DNA of 21,991 nucleotides, from assembly GCA_036391435.1 (NCBI GenBank), contig DASVZX010000404.1:1-21991 (forward strand). The letters run 5' to 3'. Below are positions 17,308 through 21,991 of the stretch, piece by piece; the stretch's first letter is position 1; the number at the start of each line of letters is the position of its first letter. A model generated the notes under the pieces. The model saw nothing but the letters and a program-made list of their open reading frames with translations. It had not been told where the DNA came from and searched no databases. The translations under genes and the position numbers were made by a program. This DNA comes from Anaeromyxobacter sp036391435 (GTDB taxonomy: Bacteria; Myxococcota; Myxococcia; Myxococcales; Anaeromyxobacteraceae).

Positions 17308-17446
17308 GAATGATCCCCCCTTGCGTACGGCTCGTTGTGACCGTGGGACACGCGGGACGGGCGGATGTGACCTCGCGAGTGCGTCCCGCGCACCGCAGGC
17401 GTCCCGGGGAAGAGCCGGGTGCGCCCGGGCGCGGCGATCCCGCGCC

Positions 17447-17477
17447 TTGACCGGATCCCCGTTCCGCACTACTCGAC
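17447..17477 (+). promoter_or_regulatory. Promoter and candidate operator of arsR-rhodanese
   Basis: TTGACC (17447-17452), 17 bases, then TACTCG (17470-17475) gives a sigma-70-like pair 28 bases before the ATG at 17503. The -10 lies inside ACTACTCGAC (17468-17477), which matches 9 of 10 bases of the ACTACTCAAC core in the DsrE operator. This fits autoregulation by the ArsR protein. Confidence 0.5.
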
Positions 17478-17502
17478 CACCTGCCAGAGCAGTGGAGAGC
17501 CC

Positions 17503-18177
17503 ATGCCGACCCCGGCCCGCCGCTTCAAGGACGCCATCTACGAGCAGTTCGCGCGCGTCGCGAAGGCGCTCGCGAGCCCGCACCGGATCGAGCTGCTCGA
17601 GCTCCTCGCGCAGGGGGCGCGCACGGTCGACGCGCTCGGGCGCATGGCCGACATGAGCCTCGCGAACACGTCCGCGCACCTGCAGGTCCTCAGGGGCGCG
17701 GGGCTCGTCGAGGCGACGAAGGAGGGGCTCCACGTCACCTACCGCCTCGCCGATCCGAAGGTGGCCGATCTGCTCCTCTCCCTCCGCAAGGTCGCCGAGG
17801 CCCGGCTCGCCGAGGTGGCGAAGATCTCCCGGGACTTCCTCGCGGAGAACTCGCTCCTCGAGCCCGTCGACGAGCCGGCGCTCCGCCGGAAGGTGCGCGA
17901 CGGCGCGGTGACCGTCCTCGACGTCCGGCCGCCCGAGGAGTTCGAGGCCGGGCACATCGCGGGGGCGCTGTCCGTGCCGCTCCCCGAGCTCGCGCGGCGG
18001 ATCGCCGAGCTCCCCCGGCGCCGCGAGGTGGTCGCGTACTGCCGCGGGCCGTACTGCGTCCTCGCCGTCGAGGCCGTCAAGCAGCTTCGCCGCAAGGGGT
18101 TCAAGGCGGTCCGGCTCGAGGAGGGGGTCCTCGACTGGGCGGCCCTCGGGCTCCCCGTCGAGTCGAAGCCGGCCTGA
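17503..18177 (+). CDS. ArsR-family regulator fused to a rhodanese domain
   Basis: This 224-residue protein has a winged helix-turn-helix of the ArsR/SmtB type (about 12-90; ASPHRIELLELLAQGARTV and the recognition helix NTSAHLQVLRGAGLVE). A linker helix leads to a single rhodanese domain (about 120-215) with the active-site loop CRGPYC, Cys180 as sulfur acceptor. The DNA-binding half has no cysteine at all, so the classical arsenic or metal site is absent. Signal sensing is therefore likely through persulfidation or oxidation at Cys180/Cys185 (inference). The ATG at 17503 follows GGAGAG and begins the family fold. The methyltransferase gene starts at the base after its stop, so they are cotranscribed. 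The divergent neighbour is the secreted hydrolase. Confidence 0.95.
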   Translation: MPTPARRFKDAIYEQFARVAKALASPHRIELLELLAQGARTVDALGRMADMSLANTSAHLQVLRGAGLVEATKEGLHVTYRLADPKVADLLLSLRKVAEARLAEVAKISRDFLAENSLLEPVDEPALRRKVRDGAVTVLDVRPPEEFEAGHIAGALSVPLPELARRIAELPRRREVVAYCRGPYCVLAVEAVKQLRRKGFKAVRLEEGVLDWAALGLPVESKPA

Positions 18178-18885
18178 ATGCGCGCGCCGACGCCCCTCGA
18201 CTACGCCGCGTGGCGCGCGCGCGCGCTCGGGAGGATCACCGAGCGGGTCGAGCGCGCCGCCGTCCTCGCGCTGGCTGGGTCCGTGCAGGGCCGAGACGTC
18301 CTCGACGTGGGCTGCGGCGACGGCACGTACGCGGTCCTCCTCGCCGGGCTCGGCGCGCGCGTCACCGGCCTCGACGCGTCGATCCCGGCGCTCCGCGCGG
18401 CGGCCGCTCGCGCGGCGGCCGCGAGCACGCGGGTGTCGCTCGTGGCGGCCGACGCCGGGCGCCTGCCGTTCGAGGCGGGGACGTTCGATCTCGTGATCGC
18501 GGTGACGGCCCTCTGCTTCGTGCCCGATCCGGAGCGGAGCGTGGAGGAGATCGCGCGCGTGCTCCGGCCGGGAGGGCGCCTCGTCGTCGGAGAGCTGGGG
18601 CGGTGGAGCGCGTGGGCGGCGTGGCGCCGGCTGCGCGGCTGGCTCGGCTCGGAGACCTGGCGCGAGGCGCGGTTCTGGACGCCCGCGAGCCTGCGGCGGC
18701 TCGTCGCGCGCGCCGGCCTCGCGCCCGGACGCGCCCGCGGCGCCGCGTTCCACCCGCCCTTCACGGTCGCCGCCGCCGCGCTCGCGCCGCTCGATCCCGT
18801 GCTGGGGAGGGTGACGACGCTCGGCGCCTCGTTCGTCGCCGTCGAGGCGGAGAAGGCTTCGATCGACGAGCCGGCGGGCGCTTGA
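18178..18885 (+). CDS. Class I SAM-dependent methyltransferase
   Basis: This 235-residue methyltransferase of the Methyltransf_11 type has motif I VLDVGCGDGTY (41-51), an acidic end of strand 2 in GLDAS (64-68), AADAGRLPFEAGTFDLV and the post-motif VLRPGGRLVVGEL. The C-terminal half probably forms the substrate cap. It starts directly at the arsR-rhodanese stop (TGA then ATG), with the ribosome site inside the upstream gene, implying translational coupling. Its few Cys residues do not form an arsenite-methyltransferase pattern, so ArsM is unlikely. The substrate is unknown. Small methyltransferases next to ArsR regulators are common, and a role in thiol or metalloid handling is only a guess. 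Confidence 0.9.
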   Translation: MRAPTPLDYAAWRARALGRITERVERAAVLALAGSVQGRDVLDVGCGDGTYAVLLAGLGARVTGLDASIPALRAAAARAAAASTRVSLVAADAGRLPFEAGTFDLVIAVTALCFVPDPERSVEEIARVLRPGGRLVVGELGRWSAWAAWRRLRGWLGSETWREARFWTPASLRRLVARAGLAPGRARGAAFHPPFTVAAAALAPLDPVLGRVTTLGASFVAVEAEKASIDEPAGA

Positions 18886-18911
18886 CATCCGGAGCGCCGC
18901 TCAACTACTCA
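18882..18911 (+). promoter_or_regulatory. Promoter ahead of the DsrE-family gene
   Basis: TTGACA (18882-18887), an 18-base spacer, then TACTCA (18906-18911) reads toward the DsrE gene. The -35 overlaps the methyltransferase stop region and the -10 lies inside the perfect dyad at 18900-18925, so a bound repressor would block polymerase. The leader would be about 100 bases long. Confidence 0.5.
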
Positions 18912-18925
18912 ACGGAGTAGTTGAG
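18900..18925. promoter_or_regulatory. Perfect 11-bp inverted repeat, probable ArsR-type operator
   Basis: CTCAACTACTC (18900-18910), four bases AACG, then GAGTAGTTGAG (18915-18925) form an exact dyad. It stands out by its AT content against the flanking GC-rich DNA and overlaps a promoter -10. Size and form suit a dimeric winged-helix regulator such as the ArsR-rhodanese protein encoded 0.7 kb upstream, whose own promoter carries a related half-site. Confidence 0.7.
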
Positions 18926-19019
18926 TATCGTCCGAGCGCGGCGGCCGGTGAAGAGGGGCCAACGCGCCCGGGCGCCGCGGGCGCGATCGCCGGACCCGAG
19001 CCCACCACCCGGAGGAGCC

Positions 19020-19370
19020 ATGAAGTTCCTGATCATCCTGAACGACCCGCCGTACGGCACCGAGCGCAGCTACAACGGCCTTCGGCTCGCAGGGAACCTC
19101 GCGACGAAGCACGAGAGCGCCGAGATCGACGTGTTCCTCATGGGCGACGCCGTCGCCTGCGCCAAGGCGGGCCAGAGCACCCCGAACGGCTACTACAACC
19201 TGGAGCGCATGCTGAAGCCGGTGCTCCGGCGCGGGCGCGTCCTCCTGTGCGGGAGCTGCATGGACGCGCGCGGACTCAAGGAGACGGAGATCGTGGAGGG
19301 CGCGGAGCGCAGCACGCTCGACGCCCTCGGCCAGCTCACCGTCGCGGCGGACAAGATCGTCGTCTTCTAG
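19020..19370 (+). CDS. DsrE/YchN-family sulfur-relay-like protein
   Basis: This 116-residue cytoplasmic protein of the DsrE/DsrF-like fold has the N-terminal strand MKFLIILNDPPYGTERSYNG, then DVFLMGDAV, and a conserved Cys pair in LCGSCMDARGL (Cys77, Cys80), plus Cys47. In this family a conserved Cys can carry sulfane sulfur between rhodanese, TusA-like and other carriers. The ATG at 19020 has an excellent ribosome site (GGAGGAGCC). The probable ArsR-type operator lies about 95 bases upstream, so it is likely regulated together with the ArsR-rhodanese protein. The cytochrome gene follows after 151 bp. Confidence 0.93.
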   Translation: MKFLIILNDPPYGTERSYNGLRLAGNLATKHESAEIDVFLMGDAVACAKAGQSTPNGYYNLERMLKPVLRRGRVLLCGSCMDARGLKETEIVEGAERSTLDALGQLTVAADKIVVF

Positions 19371-19521
19371 CGGCAGCCCGGACGCGCCGGCCGAGCCGGA
19401 GGATCGAGCGAAGGTCCCGGCCGTGGTGCCGCGTTCGCGGGAACGTCGATGATCCGTTGGATGTCCGACGATCAAGGGCTAGCGTGGGATCGCTTCGTCC
19501 GGACGGCGGAGCGTGTTCGCC

Positions 19522-20445
19522 ATGCGACCCTTCGGACTGCTGCTCCCGCTCCTCCTCGTCGCCGGAGGTGACCCTTCCCGGCCGCCCGTGACTCCCGTGG
19601 TCGGTCCGAGCTGGATCGAGCGCCTCGGCGTCGCGCTGGAGGACACGCGCATGGGCAGGATGGGCGGGCAGGAGCCGCCGCCGCCCGGCGTCCGGCGCGA
19701 GCCCATGCCGATGCTGGACGGCGGCCGAGAGGCCGGGGAGCGGAGCGAGCCGTTCACCATCTTCGGCCGGGACCTCTACCGGCTGGATTGCCGGTCATGT
19801 CATGGACCGCGCGGGCTGGGCGCGCTTCCCGAGATCCACTCCCTCCTGGACCCCGTCCGCGCGACGTCGCCGGAGCTCCTGGAGGAGCGCGAGCGCCGGC
19901 GCGGGCCCGGCCGCCACCTCCCGCCGGGCATGGCGAAGCAGCTCGCCGCCGACGCACGTCGGGCCTTGCTCGACCGGATCGAGAACGGGGGGAAGAGGAT
20001 GCCCGCGTTCCCGCACCTTCGAGGCGAGGAGGTGACGGCGCTGGTCGCGTACCTCCAGGCGCTGGCCGGCGTCCCCGCGGCGCGGCGGCCCGAGGCGCCG
20101 GTGACCGAATCCGCGAGTCGAGCCGGCGAGCACCTCGTGAAGGGGACCTGTCACGTGTGCCACCCGGCGGCCGGGCCGGACGTGAACCCGATGATGATGT
20201 ACATGCGCGGCGTGATCCCATCGCTGGCGAGCATCCGGGCGCAGCTCCAGCCCGATGCCGTCCTCGCGAAGGTGCGGGCGGGCCGCGCCAGCATGGGCAT
20301 GATGGGCGGCGGAATGGGGATGATGGGCCGCGGGATGGGGATGATGGGCCACACCGCCCGGATGCCCGTCCTTCGCTACCTCACGGAGGAGGAGGTCGCG
20401 GCGGCGTACCTCTACCTCGGGGAGTTTCCACCCCAGCCCGAGTGA
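19522..20445 (+). CDS. Dihaem c-type cytochrome with Met-rich repeat
   Basis: This 307-residue exported protein has a short signal peptide (MRPFGLLLPLLLVAGG). The first cytochrome c domain has haem motif CRSCH (Cys90-His94) and probable axial ligand Met160 in RMPAF. The second has CHVCH (Cys210-His214) and probable axial Met281 in RMPVLRYLTEEEV. Just before Met281 are three copies of a seven-residue unit, MGMMGGG, MGMMGRG, MGMMGHT (about 258-278), and further Met clusters occur at 43-47, 62-64 and 224-228. Met-rich stretches in periplasmic proteins commonly bind Cu(I); here it may bind copper or act as a flexible insert. The protein is presumably a periplasmic electron carrier. The ATG at 19522 is preferred over the GTG at 19513 because GGCGGAG lies about 10 bases upstream. 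The methyltransferase follows 10 bases after the stop. Confidence 0.9.
   Translation: MRPFGLLLPLLLVAGGDPSRPPVTPVVGPSWIERLGVALEDTRMGRMGGQEPPPPGVRREPMPMLDGGREAGERSEPFTIFGRDLYRLDCRSCHGPRGLGALPEIHSLLDPVRATSPELLEERERRRGPGRHLPPGMAKQLAADARRALLDRIENGGKRMPAFPHLRGEEVTALVAYLQALAGVPAARRPEAPVTESASRAGEHLVKGTCHVCHPAAGPDVNPMMMYMRGVIPSLASIRAQLQPDAVLAKVRAGRASMGMMGGGMGMMGRGMGMMGHTARMPVLRYLTEEEVAAAYLYLGEFPPQPE
20292..20354 (+). repeat. Three 21-bp tandem units encoding Met-Gly heptads
   Basis: Within the cytochrome gene the pattern ATGGG(C/G)ATGATGGGC is repeated three times with a 21-base period, in frame, varying mainly at the fifth to seventh residue of each unit. Slippage or unequal recombination could change the copy number. 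Confidence 0.7.
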
Positions 20446-20455
20446 GGCGGGTCCC

Positions 20456-21175
20456 ATGCCGTCCCACGCGCCGGCGCGAGGCCGGGTCGAGGCGCGCCGC
20501 GCCCTGACGCACGCGCAGGCGGCTGCCTTCTACGATCGGTTCGCCTGGCTGCAGGACTGGCAGCGCTGGTACGAGAGCCCGGCGACGGAGGTGCTCCTGC
20601 GCGAGGGCGCCTTCGGGGACGCGCACGCCGTGCTCGAGCTGGGCTGCGGGACGGGTCGCCTGGCCGAGCGCCTGCTCGCCCGCGAGCTGCCGGCCGACGC
20701 GCGGTACCTCGGCCTGGACGTCAGCGCCCGCATGGTGGCGCGGACGCGCCGCCGCCTCGCGCGCTTCACGACGCGGTCGTCGGTGCGGCAGACGGACGGG
20801 TCCCTCCGGTTCCCGGGGGAGACCGGGACGTTCGACCGGGTCGTCGCCGCCTACGTGCTCGAGCTTCTCTCGGACGAGGACTCGGAGCTCGCGCTCGAGC
20901 AGGCCCACCGCGTGCTCGCGCCCGGCGGGCTGCTGTGCGTCGCCAGCCTGGGCGAGGGCGTGACGCGCGCGTCGCGCGCGCTCTGCAGGGCGTGGAGCGC
21001 GGTCCATCGCGTCCACCCCGTCCTCGTGGGCGGCTGCCGCCCCGTGCGGCTCCAGGGACGGCTCGCCCCGTCCAGCTGGGAGATCCTGCACGCGGAGACC
21101 GTCGTCGCGTTCGCGGTTCCGACCGAGGTCGTCGTCGCGCGCAGCCGGGACGGCGGAGGCGGAGCGTCGCGATGA
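20456..21175 (+). CDS. Class I SAM-dependent methyltransferase (UbiE/PmtA-like)
   Basis: This 239-residue methyltransferase has motif I VLELGCGTGRL (59-69), the acidic GLDVS (86-90), DRVVAAYVLELL and the post-motif RVLAPGGLLCVASLG. The N-terminal FYDRFAWLQDWQRWYE helix and overall form recall methyltransferases acting on quinones or phospholipid head groups, but the substrate cannot be assigned. The ATG at 20456 follows GAGGCGGG and begins 10 bases after the cytochrome stop, so the two are likely cotranscribed. It differs clearly from the methyltransferase at 18178. It converges on the adaptor gene at 21254 with a 78-bp gap. Confidence 0.9.
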   Translation: MPSHAPARGRVEARRALTHAQAAAFYDRFAWLQDWQRWYESPATEVLLREGAFGDAHAVLELGCGTGRLAERLLARELPADARYLGLDVSARMVARTRRRLARFTTRSSVRQTDGSLRFPGETGTFDRVVAAYVLELLSDEDSELALEQAHRVLAPGGLLCVASLGEGVTRASRALCRAWSAVHRVHPVLVGGCRPVRLQGRLAPSSWEILHAETVVAFAVPTEVVVARSRDGGGGASR

Positions 21176-21253
21176 GGCGCTCGAGGCAGCGACGCGGCAG
21201 GCCGCACGGCTCGTGACGGAGGAAGGTCGGGTCGCTCGGCCTCCTTCGCCGGC

Positions 21254-21991
21254 TCACCTCAGCCTGACCCGGGTGCCGTCCTCGACGTCGTCCCCGGGCT
21301 GGACCAGGACCTGCTCACCCGGGCGGACGCCGCCGGCGACGGCGGCGACGGACGCGCCCCGGGCAGTCACCTCGACGCCGCGGCGGCGCGCCCTGCCGTT
21401 CTCCACCGCGTAGACCGCCCAGCCCTCGCCGGAGCGGACGAGCGCGCTCGTGGGGACGCGCACCGCCTCGCCCACCTCCTCGACGACCACGTGCACGTCC
21501 ACCGAGAAGCCGTCGCCGAGCGCGGTCCACCCTTCGCCCGAGGGATCGAGCAGGACGTCCACGCGCTGCTCCTCCACGCCGAGCGGCGAGACCTTCGTGT
21601 ACGCGGAGGGCTCCACCCGCCGGACCGAGGCGGTGAGCGTGGCGCCGCCCCATCCCGTCGCGGTGGCCCGCTGCCCCGGCCGCACCCGGACGGCGTCGCC
21701 GGTCGGGAGGTCGAGGACCACCTCGAGCCGCGACGGATCGCCGACCTCGAGCAGCGGCGTCCCCGCCGCGACCGGACCCGCGCTCTCGCGAAGGACCCGG
21801 AGCACCGCCCCGTTCACGGGCGCGCGGACGTCGACCGTCGCGGTCGGGGCGGCGCCGGCGAGGAGGGCGACGCGCGCCGCCTCCACGTCGGCCGCCGCCC
21901 GGCGGGCCGCGGCCTCGGCCATGTGGCGATCCTCCTCCCGCACGCGGGCGTCGGCACGAGCCGCCTCGCGCCCCTGCGCCGAGAGCCCGCC
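21254..21991 (-). CDS. HlyD/RND-type periplasmic adaptor protein, N-terminus outside window
   Basis: The visible C-terminal part (245 codons) is open to the right edge, so the true start lies beyond 21991. Reading order: end of an Ala/Arg-rich coiled-coil hairpin, then the lipoyl half-motif VRAPVNGAVLRVLRESAGPV with GTPLLEVGD. The beta-barrel (LEVVLDLPTGDAVRVRPGQ) and the membrane-proximal domain (VPTSALVRSGEGWAVYAVENG...VLVQPGDDVEDGTRVRLR) complete the typical end of membrane fusion proteins. Such proteins bridge an inner-membrane transporter (ABC or RND) and an outer-membrane channel. The partner genes are not in this window and probably lie to the left in transcription order, outside the right edge. 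Confidence 0.92.
   Translation of the reverse strand, partial: GGLSAQGREAARADARVREEDRHMAEAAARRAAADVEAARVALLAGAAPTATVDVRAPVNGAVLRVLRESAGPVAAGTPLLEVGDPSRLEVVLDLPTGDAVRVRPGQRATATGWGGATLTASVRRVEPSAYTKVSPLGVEEQRVDVLLDPSGEGWTALGDGFSVDVHVVVEEVGEAVRVPTSALVRSGEGWAVYAVENGRARRRGVEVTARGASVAAVAGGVRPGEQVLVQPGDDVEDGTRVRLR

Noticed and set aside
18178..18885. Arsenite methyltransferase (ArsM) next to ArsR
   Set aside because: The protein is short and lacks the conserved Cys set of ArsM; only a generic methyltransferase call is supported.
17308..18888. N-terminal extension of the SGNH gene by more than 500 codons on the minus strand
   Set aside because: It is antisense to the ArsR-rhodanese and methyltransferase genes; the signal peptide and ribosome site place the start at 17307.
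21172..21216. Tiny plus-strand frame overlapping the second methyltransferase stop
   Set aside because: Only 14 residues, Arg-rich and no ribosome site of its own; probably chance.

Overview
The window is very GC-rich, with G or C at almost every third codon position in the real genes. The gene set combines a large CheB-CheR-kinase hybrid, a universal stress protein, a sigma-54 activator, two B12-binding radical SAM proteins, a c-type cytochrome and ArsR-rhodanese plus DsrE proteins. This points to an environmental, probably anaerobic or facultative bacterium, and Anaeromyxobacter-like Myxococcota is my best guess. That placement is inference from composition and gene types. No rRNA, tRNA, CRISPR array or insertion sequence was recognised.

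Layout: (1) 107-4745, minus strand: a 1247-residue CheB/CheR/PAS/histidine-kinase/receiver fusion followed 22 bases later by a tandem universal stress protein. (2) 4874-6523, plus: a DUF4070-type B12-binding radical SAM protein. (3) 6524-6986: no convincing gene. (4) 6987-7876, plus: a CsbD-family stress protein and a coiled-coil lipoprotein. (5) 7937-9400, minus: an NtrC-type response regulator, followed by a possible gene remnant and a small Cys-containing protein (9652-9849, minus). (6) 10071-11528, plus: a radical SAM protein that closely resembles BchE, the anaerobic Mg-protoporphyrin monomethyl ester cyclase. (7) 11580-16298: a MarR regulator and two convergent, tail-overlapping CBS-domain ClC chloride channels or transporters. 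(8) 16414-17307, minus: a secreted SGNH/GDSL hydrolase. (9) 17503-21175, plus: ArsR-rhodanese regulator, methyltransferase, DsrE-family protein, Met-rich dihaem cytochrome c and a second methyltransferase. (10) 21254 to the right edge, minus: the C-terminal part of an HlyD/RND-type periplasmic adaptor.

The most coherent unit is region 9. The arsR-rhodanese promoter and the promoter ahead of the DsrE gene share a TTGAC(C/A)-17/18-TACTC(G/A) layout and an ACTACTC(G/A)AC core. At the DsrE promoter this core lies in a perfect 11-bp inverted repeat. This looks like a small sulfur- or redox-responsive regulon run by the ArsR-rhodanese protein. The divergent marR-clc region also carries unusually structured non-coding DNA: a 14-bp perfect inverted repeat and oppositely oriented TTTGACATC elements.
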